From NCBI GenBank assembly GCA_019635575.1, contig JAHBZF010000016.1, positions 1 to 42,351 on the forward strand: a stretch of 42,351 bases of DNA. The letters are read 5' to 3'. Every line of letters starts with the position of its first letter. Position 1 is the stretch's first letter. Below are positions 1 through 9,463 of this stretch, one piece after another. Made by a program: the position numbers and the translations under genes. This DNA is from Pseudolabrys sp. GTDB taxonomy: Bacteria; Pseudomonadota; Alphaproteobacteria; Rhizobiales; Xanthobacteraceae. The notes under the pieces were generated by a model that did not search any database, had not been told where the DNA came from, and worked only from the letters and a program-made list of their open reading frames with translations.

Positions 1-327
1 ATCGTTGAGCCGGTAGGCGGTGTACATCGTGCTCACCGTCGCGCGGCGCGGCGAGAGGCCCGGATTGACCAGAACGAGCGAACGCCGCTCGGAATCCTCC
101 ATCGTCACCAGCTCGACGGCACGATGCAGGATCGGCTCGATATCATTCTCGCAGCTCCAGACGAACGGAATGGCCTTCGGCGTTGCCAGCAGTTGCTTCA
201 CCTCGTCATGATCGACGTCGGTGGACGTCGCCCAGAACGGAAACATGTGCTTCGACGCCACGTCGGAATAGAGACCCTTCAGCGCGGCATCGCGGTTCGG
301 CAGGTGGTGAACGTTGGATTTGCTCAT
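1..327 (-). CDS. Gentisate 1,2-dioxygenase-like cupin, N-terminal part (cut by window edge)
   Basis: The first 109 residues are present and the gene runs off the left edge. The start is the ATG at 327-325, preceded by GGAG. The protein begins MSKSNVHHLPNRDAAL and later has a segment reading VLVNPGLSPRRATVSTMYTAY, just where gentisate and 1-hydroxy-2-naphthoate dioxygenases have their conserved LxNPGL stretch before the first cupin barrel. These enzymes use Fe(II) to cleave gentisate between C1 and C2, giving maleylpyruvate. The cupin histidines lie outside the window, so substrate and activity cannot be judged. It is divergent from the GntR gene at 634. The family call is fairly firm, the substrate is not. 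Confidence 0.72.
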   Translation of the reverse strand, partial: MSKSNVHHLPNRDAALKGLYSDVASKHMFPFWATSTDVDHDEVKQLLATPKAIPFVWSCENDIEPILHRAVELVTMEDSERRSLVLVNPGLSPRRATVSTMYTAYRLND

Positions 328-633
328 CGCAGATCTCCGATCGGATGGGTGCGCCGGCGCGCGGCGGGAATAATGTTGCGAAATCCAACCACAATGACAA
401 CCAATGCTCAATGGTAAAGTTGTGGTTATAATGGTTGGGATATGGGCAGATACGCCGCAAGGCACTGATAGAGCGGGATAACCTGGGAACAAAGGCAAAA
501 AGGGCGAGGCTAAATTTGGAGCAATAGCTCAACCATACTTTGATTGGTTGGCTATTTCGCCTATAATGAAGCCATCGCGCTGACGGGTCATGGCAGATGT
601 GCCCTCTCGTTACTTTTTGAGCCGGACGACATC
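328..633. promoter_or_regulatory. Divergent intergenic region between the dioxygenase and GntR genes
   Basis: These 306 bases contain no convincing gene. The region is clearly richer in A/T than its surroundings from about 370 to 560, as expected for back-to-back promoters. It carries repeated CAACCA/TGGTTG hexamers, listed separately. A TTG at 544 could extend the GntR reading frame upstream, but the extension does not look like protein. Confidence 0.6.
385..551. promoter_or_regulatory. Cluster of five CAACCA/TGGTTG boxes, candidate GntR operators
   Basis: CAACCA occurs at 386-391, 398-403 and 530-535; its complement TGGTTG occurs at 432-437 and 545-550. The last two form an inverted repeat, CAACCA-N9-TGGTTG at 530-550, next to the downstream GntR gene. 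A second inverted pair, AACCACAA (387-394) and TTGTGGTT (420-427), flanks the middle. Dyads of this sort between a regulator and a divergent target are typical autoregulatory GntR/FCD sites. That the adjacent GntR protein binds them is inference. Confidence 0.5.
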
Positions 634-1314
634 ATGGACAAACGGGTCGACATCCCCCGATCGACGGACAAAGCCTCGGACCTGACATCGCTTGTCGACA
701 GCGTCCGCGGACTGGCCGCCACCACCGGGCTTGGCTCCGAGCGCGCGCTCGCCGACAAGCTCAACGTCAAGCGGCACCAGTTGCGCCGCGCGCTGAAGGT
801 GCTGCGCAACAACGGCGAGATCGCGCCGGCCGAACCGAAGCGCAAGGCGCTGGACGCGCGCAACGGCGAGAGTCTGGTTCAGGACACCAATCCGCTGGAA
901 GTGGTCGAGATGCGCCTCGCCATCGAGCCGTTCCTCGCCCGGCTCGCCGCGCTACGCGCGTCACCGCTGGACATGGCGCGGATCGAGCGCGCCGCGACCA
1001 CGCTGATCGGCACCGATTCCGGCGCCGCGGACTTGCGCTTCCATAAAGCGATTGCCGCCGCGTCAGGCAATCATCTTGCCGAGACGTTCTACGGAATGTT
1101 GCGGCAAGTGGCGAGCGATGCGCGGATGCGCCTCGGCCGCAATCAGCCATCCTGCCCGAAGCGAATCCAGCAGCGCGATGCCGAGCATCGCGCGATCGCC
1201 ACCGCCATCGCCGCGCGCGACGCGGACGGCGCCGAGCAGGCGATGCGGCTGCATCTCGTCGCGGTACAGAAGCGCGTTATCGAGCACCTGCATCCGATCA
1301 CGGCGATCGCATAA
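634..1314 (+). CDS. GntR-family (FCD domain) transcriptional regulator
   Basis: A 226-residue regulator from the ATG at 634. The N-terminal third holds a DNA-binding helix-turn-helix (SERALADKLNVKRHQLRRAL, followed by KVLRNNGEI). The C-terminal two thirds look like an FCD ligand domain: VVEMRLAIEPFLARLAA, then LRFHKAIAAASGN with its Asp/His metal-type residues, and EHRAIATAIAARDADGAEQAM near the end. FCD regulators usually respond to organic acids and control neighbouring catabolic genes. The nearest candidate target is the divergent gentisate-dioxygenase-like gene. It converges on the CoxM-like gene with 11 bases between stops. The in-frame TTG at 544 is a less likely start. Confidence 0.85.
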   Translation: MDKRVDIPRSTDKASDLTSLVDSVRGLAATTGLGSERALADKLNVKRHQLRRALKVLRNNGEIAPAEPKRKALDARNGESLVQDTNPLEVVEMRLAIEPFLARLAALRASPLDMARIERAATTLIGTDSGAADLRFHKAIAAASGNHLAETFYGMLRQVASDARMRLGRNQPSCPKRIQQRDAEHRAIATAIAARDADGAEQAMRLHLVAVQKRVIEHLHPITAIA

Positions 1315-1325
1315 CATCGGCGCCG

Positions 1326-2144
1326 CTACGGCTGGCGCTGCAGCGCCTGCTCGACTGCGCGCCGCACCAGAACCGGAATCAGATGTGCGCGATAGGCCGC
1401 GCTCGCCTGGATATCCGAGTTCAACTCGTCTTCCCGCACCAGACAGCTTCCGGCATCGATGGTGTCGGCGGCAAAATGATCTCGCAGCGCCTCCTCGGCT
1501 TCGGGAATGCGGAAAACCATCGGCCCGGCGCCGGTCACCGCGACGCGCACGGCGTCGCCGAAATCCGCGACGAACACGCCGACCAGCGCAAAGCCCGACG
1601 CCGGGCTCTTGAATTTCACGTAGCCGGCACGGCGCGGCACGGGAAATTCGATCCGGGTGAGCAATTCGTTCGGCGCCAGCGCGGTTTCGTACAGCGCCAC
1701 GAAGAAATCGTCCGCGGGAATCGCCCGCTCCGACGTATGGATCGTCGCGCCGAGACCGAGCACCGCGGCTGGATAGTCGGCAGCGGGGTCGCTGTTGGCC
1801 ACCGAACCGCCGAGCGTGCCGCGATTGCGCACCTGACGGTCGCCGATTTCGGAGGCGAGGTGCGCAAGCGCCGGAATATGCTGCCGGATATCCGGCGCGC
1901 GGCTGACCTGCGCATGCTGGGTCGTCGCGCCGATGGTCACGCGGTGCGCGTCGGCAGCGATCCCTTTGAGCTCCGGGACGAAGCCGAGATCGATCAGATC
2001 GGTCGGCGCCGCCATCCGCAGCTTCATGGTCTGGATCAGCGTCTGCCCGCCGGCGAGAAACTTTCCTTCCGGATAGTCGCTGGCGAGCGCCACCGCCTGC
2101 GCGATGCTGCGCGGGCAATGGTATTGATAGTCGTACATGAACAT
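1326..2144 (-). CDS. Molybdenum hydroxylase, medium FAD-binding subunit (CoxM-like)
   Basis: A 272-residue protein of the xanthine dehydrogenase family FAD subunit. It has the two flavin-binding loops, AGGQTLIQTMKLR near residue 32 and TLGGSVANSDPAADYPA near residue 110, followed by the C-terminal CO-dehydrogenase flavoprotein domain. It passes electrons from the molybdenum and iron-sulfur centres to FAD. The start ATG at 2144 follows GGAG by about ten bases. The [2Fe-2S] subunit gene ends only four bases upstream. The large molybdopterin subunit is not next to it but about 8 kb away on the other strand at 10246. Cox subunits are normally in one M-S-L or S-M-L operon, so this split is unusual. 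Substrate unknown. Confidence 0.92.
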   Translation of the reverse strand: MFMYDYQYHCPRSIAQAVALASDYPEGKFLAGGQTLIQTMKLRMAAPTDLIDLGFVPELKGIAADAHRVTIGATTQHAQVSRAPDIRQHIPALAHLASEIGDRQVRNRGTLGGSVANSDPAADYPAAVLGLGATIHTSERAIPADDFFVALYETALAPNELLTRIEFPVPRRAGYVKFKSPASGFALVGVFVADFGDAVRVAVTGAGPMVFRIPEAEEALRDHFAADTIDAGSCLVREDELNSDIQASAAYRAHLIPVLVRRAVEQALQRQP

Positions 2145-2148
2145 GGCG

Positions 2149-2655
2149 CTACGGCTCCTTGTTCATGGATTCGTGTCCGGGCTCGCTCATCGCTTTCGCT
2201 CCGGACATCACCGCGTCGATGATGTTGCGATAGCCGGTGCAGCGACAGAGATTGCCGTGCAACCCATGCGCGACCTCTTCGCGCGTCGGCGCCGGATACT
2301 CTTTCACGATGTCGAGCGCCGTCATCACCATGCCGGGCGTGCAATAGCCACACTGCAAGGCATGATGCTTGCTGAAGGCTTGCTGCATCGGGTGCAGCGG
2401 CGCGCCCTCCGCGCTCAAACCCTCGATGGTCAGGATCTCCGCATCCGCCGCCTGCAGCGCGACGATCGAGCACGACTTGATGGCTTGTCCATTCATATGG
2501 ATCGTGCAGGCTCCGCACTGCGCGGTGTCGCAGCCGATATGCGTCCCGGTCAGGCGGAGATGCTCGCGGATAAACGCTACCAGCAAGGTGCGCGGCTCGA
2601 CCTCGGCGGTCACCGGTTTGCCGTTCACGACCATCGAAAGCGGAACTGCGGTCAT
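2149..2655 (-). CDS. Molybdenum hydroxylase, small [2Fe-2S] subunit (CoxS-like)
   Basis: A 168-residue protein from the ATG at 2655; an in-frame TTG at 2670 is a poorer start. All eight cluster cysteines are visible. The plant-type ferredoxin set is GCDTAQCGACTIHMNG with a fourth Cys in IKSC. The helical-domain set is CGYCTPGM and CRCTGY. It carries the two [2Fe-2S] clusters that link the molybdenum site to FAD. Translation is probably coupled to the FAD subunit gene. The immediately upstream gene is the oxidoreductase at 2680. Length is normal for the family (about 160-170). Confidence 0.93.
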   Translation of the reverse strand: MTAVPLSMVVNGKPVTAEVEPRTLLVAFIREHLRLTGTHIGCDTAQCGACTIHMNGQAIKSCSIVALQAADAEILTIEGLSAEGAPLHPMQQAFSKHHALQCGYCTPGMVMTALDIVKEYPAPTREEVAHGLHGNLCRCTGYRNIIDAVMSGAKAMSEPGHESMNKEP

Positions 2656-2679
2656 CTCTGTCTCATGCAAGTCGAAAGG

Positions 2680-3621
2680 CTAGAGGTCGAGCGTCAGCGT
2701 CTCGCCCATGGCGCGCGAGCAGCAGATCATCATTACCTTGTTCGACTCGTGCTGATCCTCGTCGAGCACGAAATCCTTGTGATCGGGAACGCCGTCGAGC
2801 ACCCTTGTCTCGCACGCGCCGCACAGCCCTTCGCGACAGGAGGATTCGACGGTGATGCCGTTCTCGCCCAGCACGTCGAGAATGGAGCGATCCGGCGGAA
2901 TGAAGAAGGTGCGTCCGTCGCGGGCCAGCTTCACGGTGAACCCGGCGCCAGGGCCTTCGTCGGCGCGGCCGGTGAACCGCTCGGTGTGAACGAAGGCGGG
3001 CGCGGTGGTGGCCGACGCCACGAATTCGTCCAGCATCGGCGTCGGCCCGCAACAATAGAAATGCGTGCCATGCGGTCGGCCCCGAAACGCATCGGCGAGG
3101 TCGAGCTTATCGCCCGCCGCTTCAAAAAAAAAGAAGCGGACCTTCCCGCCCTCCATCGTCGTCAGGGTCCGATAAAACGCGGCGTCCTCGGGCGAGCGCG
3201 CCGCATAGAGCATTTCCCAGCTCCGGCCCAACTCGGTCAGCCGCTTCGCCATCGCATAGATCGGCGTGATGCCGATGCCGCCCGCCACCAGCACGCTGTG
3301 CGGGGCGTGCTCGTCGAGCCGGAAATTGTTGAGCGGCGTGCCGATCTCGAATTCGGCGCCAACCTGAACATGATCATGAATGAACGCGCTGCCGCCGCGG
3401 CCGTTCCGCTCGCATTTCACGGCGATGGTGTAGGCACGCCGGTCGTCGGCGGCTCCGACTAGCGAATACGAGCGCGCCAGCCCGTTCGGCAGGAACACCG
3501 AGACATGCGAGCCGGCGTCGAACGCCGGCAGCGCCGCGCCACTCGCCGTCGCGAGATCATAAGCGCGGATATCGCGTGCCTCCTCGCGGACGGCGGCGAC
3601 CCGGACAGCGATGCGGTCCAT
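2680..3621 (-). CDS. Phthalate-dioxygenase-type reductase (FMN, NAD(P)H, C-terminal ferredoxin)
   Basis: A 313-residue single-chain reductase from the ATG at 3621; a TTG at 3630 is possible. The domain order is FMN-binding barrel (RSYSL), nucleotide-binding domain (VAGGIGITPIYAM), then a C-terminal plant-type [2Fe-2S] domain with SCREGLCGACETRVLDG and a last Cys in the MICC stretch. This order is that of phthalate dioxygenase reductase and VanB. It takes electrons from NAD(P)H and delivers them one at a time to a Rieske oxygenase, most simply the one at 8029-9303 in the same unit. A run of nine A/T bases at 3124-3132 lies inside the gene but the frame is intact. Confidence 0.92.
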   Translation of the reverse strand: MDRIAVRVAAVREEARDIRAYDLATASGAALPAFDAGSHVSVFLPNGLARSYSLVGAADDRRAYTIAVKCERNGRGGSAFIHDHVQVGAEFEIGTPLNNFRLDEHAPHSVLVAGGIGITPIYAMAKRLTELGRSWEMLYAARSPEDAAFYRTLTTMEGGKVRFFFFEAAGDKLDLADAFRGRPHGTHFYCCGPTPMLDEFVASATTAPAFVHTERFTGRADEGPGAGFTVKLARDGRTFFIPPDRSILDVLGENGITVESSCREGLCGACETRVLDGVPDHKDFVLDEDQHESNKVMMICCSRAMGETLTLDL

Positions 3622-3699
3622 ACCAGTCAAATGCGCAACTCGCGGATCATCGGAAAAAGGGCCGACGCAGACGCATCGGCCCGATCATTTGCCGGCGCA

Positions 3700-4083
3700 T
3701 CACAGCGCGACGACGCACTCGATTTCGATCATCATGCCCGGCACCGCCAGTTCACAGACCACGGTGGTGCGTGCCGGGAAGTTCCCGGGCGTGAAGCGCG
3801 CCCGGTACAATTCGTTCATCTTGGCGAAGTCGCCCTGCCGCGTGATGATCACGTTGCTCTTGACGATCCGGTCGAACGACGTGCCGGCAGCCTTGAGGAT
3901 GATATCGAGGTTGTCGAGCGCCTGACGGCATTGAGCCTCGAAGTCGCCCTGCGCGAGCTGGCGGTCGCCGAAATAGCCGGGCACACCCGACACGAACAGC
4001 AGGTCGCCGACCCGGACAGCGTGAGACAAGGGCGCGAGCACCTTGTGGGCGTTGGGAATCGGGACGATCTCTCGTGTAACCAT
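3700..4083 (-). CDS. RidA/YjgF/UK114-family enamine/imine deaminase
   Basis: A 127-residue protein, the usual length for RidA. It shows the family framework: VGDLLFVSG near residue 32, the QARQALDNL-like helix (here CRQALDNLDIILKAAG), VKSNVIIT, and the C-terminal ARTTVVCELAVPGMMIEIECV with the conserved arginine that binds the substrate carboxylate. RidA proteins hydrolyse reactive enamines and imines to ketones and ammonia. Members inside catabolic operons often act on a pathway intermediate, as in 2-aminomuconate-type pathways. Its place between importer and reductase genes hints that an amino or imino intermediate arises, so the substrate may contain nitrogen. That is inference. Confidence 0.88.
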   Translation of the reverse strand: MVTREIVPIPNAHKVLAPLSHAVRVGDLLFVSGVPGYFGDRQLAQGDFEAQCRQALDNLDIILKAAGTSFDRIVKSNVIITRQGDFAKMNELYRARFTPGNFPARTTVVCELAVPGMMIEIECVVAL

Positions 4084-4129
4084 GTTCTACTATCCGTGTT
4101 GGGTGTTGTCGGAGCGCACGACGCGCGGC

Positions 4130-5161
4130 TTACCGATTGACGGTCTGATTCCACAGATCGACGATCTTGCCGCGGTTCTGGTTGAGGTAGTTGATGTCGA
4201 CCTTGTTGAGCTTGCCGGCGAGCGGGCAAGACGCCGCGACATCGGCCGGCACCTTCGCCTTGGTGTTTACCGGGCGGGTCTTGCCGAGTTCTGCTGAACG
4301 CTCCTGCTGCGGAACGCTCAACACATGGTTGATGAAGCGCGCGGCATTGTCGGCGCCGTTCGGGCCGTTCTTCACGCGGGCCACGGTCAGCGGCACGTAG
4401 TAGGCGCCTTCCGACGGAACGACGAAGCGCAGATCCTTCAGGTCAGGATCGTTCATCATGACGAGGACGTTGCCGCTGAAATACGGGGTGACCCAGATTT
4501 CGCCGGTCTTGAGCCAGCCGACCGCGATGCTCTCCTGATCCCACAAGCCGGGACCGGAGGTGCGGATGGTCCGGTAGAGTTTCATGCCCTCTTCCGGCTC
4601 CTTCAGGCTCTTGCCTTTGGTTTTCGACAGGCCGTCGAGGGTGTTGAACGCGCCGGTATAGGTGACGTTCGGCGCCGAGACGTGACCCTTGAGATCGTCA
4701 CGCAGCAGATCGGTCCAGGAGGTGATCGGCTTTTTCACGTATTTGGAATTGTAGGCGATGCCGAAACAGCCATAGGTGTAAGGCACGCCGACATCCGACG
4801 GGACACGCACGTCCGGGTCGACCTCAGCAAGCTGCGGCACGCTTTTGAGATCGAGCGGATCGAGCAGACCGGCGGACGCCGCGAGCGGCAGCGTCAGGTC
4901 GGTGAAGGTCACCACGTCTTCCTTGGGATTGGCGCGGTTCGCCTGCATCTGCGTGAAGCGCGCGCTGTCCCAGGATTCGAGATAGCGGATGGTGTTGGCG
5001 CGATCATAGGTCTCGATGAATGACTTCTTGATCGTATTTCCGATCACGCCTGGGAACCCGCTGAACACCAGCTGTTGCTGCGCCGCGACCGGACCCGCGG
5101 CGCCGATCGCGGAGACAAGAGCTGCCGCCGCAAGCAAGCGATGAGAAAACTTCATTTCCAT
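4130..5161 (-). CDS. ABC importer periplasmic binding protein (PotD/FbpA-like)
   Basis: A 343-residue extracellular solute-binding protein with a clear signal peptide, MKFSHRLLAAAALVSAIGAA then GPVAAQQ. The mature part has the bilobal type-2 binding-protein features: LVFSGFPG at the start, VVTFTDLTLPLAASAGLLDPL and VPYTYGCFGIAYNSKYV in the hinge region. It belongs to the spermidine/putrescine and Fe(III) group. It delivers its ligand to the permeases encoded next (5219 and 6019). The start at 5161 follows AGGGG; a second ATG at 5155 is also possible. The ligand is unknown, but the setting suggests the compound degraded by the surrounding enzymes. Confidence 0.9.
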   Translation of the reverse strand: MEMKFSHRLLAAAALVSAIGAAGPVAAQQQLVFSGFPGVIGNTIKKSFIETYDRANTIRYLESWDSARFTQMQANRANPKEDVVTFTDLTLPLAASAGLLDPLDLKSVPQLAEVDPDVRVPSDVGVPYTYGCFGIAYNSKYVKKPITSWTDLLRDDLKGHVSAPNVTYTGAFNTLDGLSKTKGKSLKEPEEGMKLYRTIRTSGPGLWDQESIAVGWLKTGEIWVTPYFSGNVLVMMNDPDLKDLRFVVPSEGAYYVPLTVARVKNGPNGADNAARFINHVLSVPQQERSAELGKTRPVNTKAKVPADVAASCPLAGKLNKVDINYLNQNRGKIVDLWNQTVNR

Positions 5162-5218
5162 GTTCCACCCCTTCTGTTGTCAGTTTGATAGCGGCTGCGA
5201 CATCCCGATGACGGAGCG

Positions 5219-6022
5219 TCATCCGGCGCCGCGGCCACCCACGTGCTTGAGAAGACCAGCTTTCTGCAAAACGATGGCGAAGACGAGCCCGAACAGCACC
5301 AGCGAACTGGACACCGCCGCTGCCACCGGATCGTTGACGTCATAGACATAGCGATAGAGCGCGACCGGCAGCGTCACCTGTTCCGACTGGGTCACGAACA
5401 GGCTGATGGTGAACTGGTCGAACGAGACGATGAATGCGAAGATCGCACCCGAGGTAATGCCCGGCGCAAGAGACGGCAGCACGACGCTAAAGAAGGTGCG
5501 CAGCGGCGGCGCGCCGAGAATTTCCGACGCTTCTTCCAGGTGCGGCTTGATTTCCATCGCGCTGACGAGGATCGCGCGGAACATGAATGGGAAAACCAGC
5601 AGCGTGTGTGAGACAACCAATGCCGACAGCGTGTCGATCAGGTTGAAATGCAGGAAGTAGTAGAGCAGCGCGATACCGATGATCAGCGCCGGCACGACGA
5701 GCGGCGTCAGCAATACGAACTCGATCACGCGCGCCAGGCGCGTGCCGCGAATCCGGCGGATCGCCAGCGCCGCCGGCACCGCGAACGCGCCTGCAAGAAT
5801 GGTCGACCCGATGGCCAGCAGCACGCTGCGCAACATCGGCCCGCCGAACGTTCCCAGTTCCCACGCTGCCTTATACCAGCGCAGCGAGAATTCCGTCGGT
5901 GGGAAGGTGAAATAGGAGCGATTGCTGAAGCTGAACAGAATAACGACAATCAGAGGCGCCAGCAGAAACGCATAGATTAGCGACACCACCGTCAGCATGA
6001 TCGGCGAACTGCGGCTGTTCAT
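5219..6022 (-). CDS. ABC importer permease (PotC-like)
   Basis: A 267-residue inner-membrane permease with about six hydrophobic spans. The first is LTVVSLIYAFLLAPLIVVIL near the N-terminus. The cytoplasmic EAA loop that docks on the ATPase is EEASEILGAPPLRTFFSVVLP near residue 160. It begins inside the stop of the partner permease gene (ATGA at 6022-6019), so the two are translationally coupled, and it is followed by the binding-protein gene. PotB/PotC-type heterodimers are standard for this importer class. Confidence 0.92.
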   Translation of the reverse strand: MNSRSSPIMLTVVSLIYAFLLAPLIVVILFSFSNRSYFTFPPTEFSLRWYKAAWELGTFGGPMLRSVLLAIGSTILAGAFAVPAALAIRRIRGTRLARVIEFVLLTPLVVPALIIGIALLYYFLHFNLIDTLSALVVSHTLLVFPFMFRAILVSAMEIKPHLEEASEILGAPPLRTFFSVVLPSLAPGITSGAIFAFIVSFDQFTISLFVTQSEQVTLPVALYRYVYDVNDPVAAAVSSSLVLFGLVFAIVLQKAGLLKHVGGRGAG

Positions 6023-6905
6023 GGTTGCCCGATCCCAACCTTGCGCGAAGCGCGCGCCTGCACGGCATAGACACCGGCGACAACGACCAGCAGGATCATC
6101 GACAGCGCGATGGCACGCGGCAGGTTGAACAGCACCAGCGCATCGGTATAGACCGAGATCGACAGATACTTCACCGCGGTGCCGCCAAGCATCAGCGGCG
6201 TCACGAATGCGCCGAGCATCAGGCTGAACACCAGCACGCTGCCAGCGACCAGGCCGGGCGCGGCAAGCGGCAATTCCACCGTGATGAAACGATACACCGG
6301 CGACGCGCCGAGAATATCGGCGGATTCAAGATAGCGCCGGTCGATCCCCTGCAGCGACGCTGCGACGGACAAGATCATGAACGGCAGGAACACCTGCGTG
6401 CTGCCGACGATCAGTCCGATATAGTTGGCCGACAGCGCCAGCGGCTGGTCGATGATGCCGAGCTGTTCGAGGATCGTGTTGACCACGCCCTTGCGGCCCA
6501 GCATCAGCAGCCAGCCATAGCTGCGCACCACGGTGTTGATCAGCAGCGGCGCGGCAATCAGGAAGAACAGGATCGGCTGCAGCGATTTGCGCGCCCGCGC
6601 CAGATGCGCCGCCACCGGATAGCCGAGGATCGCGCACAACGCCGTCACCAAAGCCGCTGCGCCCATGGTCTTGGCGTAGATTTCCCAATACAGCGGCGAC
6701 AGCAGCACCGTCTCGTAATTCTCGACGGTGAAGCCGGGCTTGATTACGCCCATTTCCGCGCGATGGAAGCTCGCTTGAATAAGCTCGACCAGCGGCACGA
6801 TCAGGATCGCCAGCACCAGCGCCAGCGCCGGACACAGCAGCAACGCAGCCGTCAGCAGCCGCCGGCGGCGTGCTGTCTGCTGCGTGGATGCCGCGGCCAT
6901 CGTCA

Positions 6906-6906
<1 letters not shown>
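6019..6906 (-). CDS. ABC importer permease (PotB-like)
   Basis: An inner-membrane permease of 295 residues from the ATG at 6906. That ATG shares two bases with the ATPase stop (TGATG at 6908-6904) and follows GGTGAG, which is why I prefer it to the ATG at 6924. Hydrophobic spans include the N-terminal LLTAALLLCPALALVLAILI. The EAA loop is ESADILGASPVYRFITVELP near residue 195. It should pair with the PotC-like permease whose gene overlaps its stop codon. Confidence 0.91.
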
Positions 6907-7982
<1,076 letters not shown>

Positions 7983-8028
7983 GAATCACATGCAGCAGGA
8001 GGAGCGGCGCACCGCGTGACGGTTCGGA

Positions 8029-9303
8029 TCAGTCCCGGAATTCGCCGGCAGCAACGCGCTTGCCGACCTCCCGGACCTGCTTCTTGTCCTGGGCAGCATC
8101 GGCCGCCTTCGGCAACGGCACCACCGCGTTCTGCGTGTAGGTGCGAATGACGCTCTGCTCCCGCGACAGACCTTTCGGGTCCTTGCCGCCACGGACATCC
8201 TCGATGCCAGCGCGCAGCATGCGGCGGAACATGGTCACACCGCGATCGCTGGTGCCGAGATGCTCGCGGCCGTGCAGATGCACCGCACCCTGCGACACCT
8301 GGGCGTCATAGTCGCCCGGCGCACGCTGGCGTTCGTCGAACGGACGGTCGTCCATCATGCCGAAGTGCAGCTTCTCAATCATCTCCGCGTCGAACTTCAT
8401 CTCGTCGGTCTCGATCAGCCAGCCGATCTCCATGAAGCTGGTATCGTCAATCGGCACCGCCCAGTGGAACAGATACGGCCCGCCGTAACGCTTCGGCTTC
8501 TTGCCGTCCTCGTTGACCGAGGCAACGAGATGGATGTTCGGCATGATCAGGTCATGCTGGCGCACCCAGACATTGTCGCCGACGCGGCGGCTGGCGACAT
8601 AGACCATGCCGATCGGCGTTTCGAGATAGTCGAGCTCGGGGATGATGCCGAATTCCGGCGTGAACTGCGTACCGCTGGCAATGGTGTGCAGGTAAAACGT
8701 ATGGACCGGGTCCATCGCATTTTCTTTCACCTGCACCCAGTTGCACGGCCACACATATTTGCGGCCGGGCGTCCAGCCGCTCGGGATCAGGCGCTCGCCG
8801 GGACGCAGATTCTCGATCACGTCGTAGACCGGCAGCGGCGGCATCTTCTCGGGCGGGCCCATATAGGCGAACACCAGACCCTTGTATTCCTTCACCGGAA
8901 AAGCACCGTGGGCGAGCTTGTCCTTGTACGGCGAGTTCGCCGGCTCCGCCGGCATTTCCAGGATGCGGCCGTCGCAGCCGATCAGCCAGCCGTGATAGCA
9001 GCAGCGCAGGCCGCGCTCGTCCGGAATGCCGAATTCGAGCGACGCGCCGCGATGCGGGCAGTGCGGACGCACCAGACCGACATTTCCGGACTTGTCGCGG
9101 AAGATCACCAGGTCTTCCGACAGGATCTTGATGCGCTTGGGCAGATCCTTGAGCTCGTCGGAAAACGCGACCGGATGCCAGAACCGGCGAAGATATTCGC
9201 CACCCGGCGTGCCCGGACCGACGCTGGTCAGCCCGTTGTCATCGCGGGTGGTGACCTCCGGCTGATTGTAAGCGTTGAACGGCGCCGTTTGGTTGATCTG
9301 CAT
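8029..9303 (-). CDS. Rieske non-heme iron oxygenase, catalytic subunit
   Basis: A 424-residue oxygenase. The Rieske [2Fe-2S] ligands are C82, H84, C101 and H104 (PHCPHRGASLEFG, then CCYHGW). The mononuclear iron motif is E194-x3-D198-x2-H201-x4-H206 in KENAMDPVHTFYLH. This is the single-component architecture of phthalate 4,5-dioxygenase and vanillate demethylase relatives, which use a separate FMN/ferredoxin reductase; a matching reductase lies in the same unit at 2680. Its start ATG at 9303 follows CTGGAG. It is the first gene of the long leftward unit. It may hydroxylate an aromatic ring or remove an O- or N-methyl group; the sequence does not decide which. Confidence 0.93.
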   Translation of the reverse strand: MQINQTAPFNAYNQPEVTTRDDNGLTSVGPGTPGGEYLRRFWHPVAFSDELKDLPKRIKILSEDLVIFRDKSGNVGLVRPHCPHRGASLEFGIPDERGLRCCYHGWLIGCDGRILEMPAEPANSPYKDKLAHGAFPVKEYKGLVFAYMGPPEKMPPLPVYDVIENLRPGERLIPSGWTPGRKYVWPCNWVQVKENAMDPVHTFYLHTIASGTQFTPEFGIIPELDYLETPIGMVYVASRRVGDNVWVRQHDLIMPNIHLVASVNEDGKKPKRYGGPYLFHWAVPIDDTSFMEIGWLIETDEMKFDAEMIEKLHFGMMDDRPFDERQRAPGDYDAQVSQGAVHLHGREHLGTSDRGVTMFRRMLRAGIEDVRGGKDPKGLSREQSVIRTYTQNAVVPLPKAADAAQDKKQVREVGKRVAAGEFRD

Positions 9304-9357
9304 GCGCTACTCCAGAAACCCTTGATCGAGCTTGGGAAAATTCGAGACGACAGCTAT

Positions 9358-9376
9358 ATATCGATTGATCCGATAT
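9358..9376. promoter_or_regulatory. 19-bp dyad ATATCG-N7-CGATAT, candidate GntR operator
   Basis: A perfect 6-bp inverted repeat with a 7-base spacer lies in the 160-bp A/T-rich gap between the divergent Rieske gene (start 9303) and GntR gene (start 9464). It is the most symmetric element there and could let one regulator control both long transcription units. Binding is inference. Confidence 0.5.
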
Positions 9377-9463
9377 TCAGATTAAACTATCATCAGTTCG
9401 TGTCAAGCAGGCTCGTTTGCTAGACATCAGGAATTCTTGAGTCGAAGGCCGGGGTGTGTGGAC

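Noticed and set aside
1334..1347. Palindrome GGCGCTGCAGCGCC as a terminator between convergent genes
   Set aside because: It lies within the 3' end of the FAD subunit gene and has no T run on either side.
2137..3462. Long open frame antisense to the hydroxylase small subunit and reductase genes
   Set aside because: It is a high-GC shadow of well-supported genes; the translation is rich in Arg, His and Gly and shows no domain.
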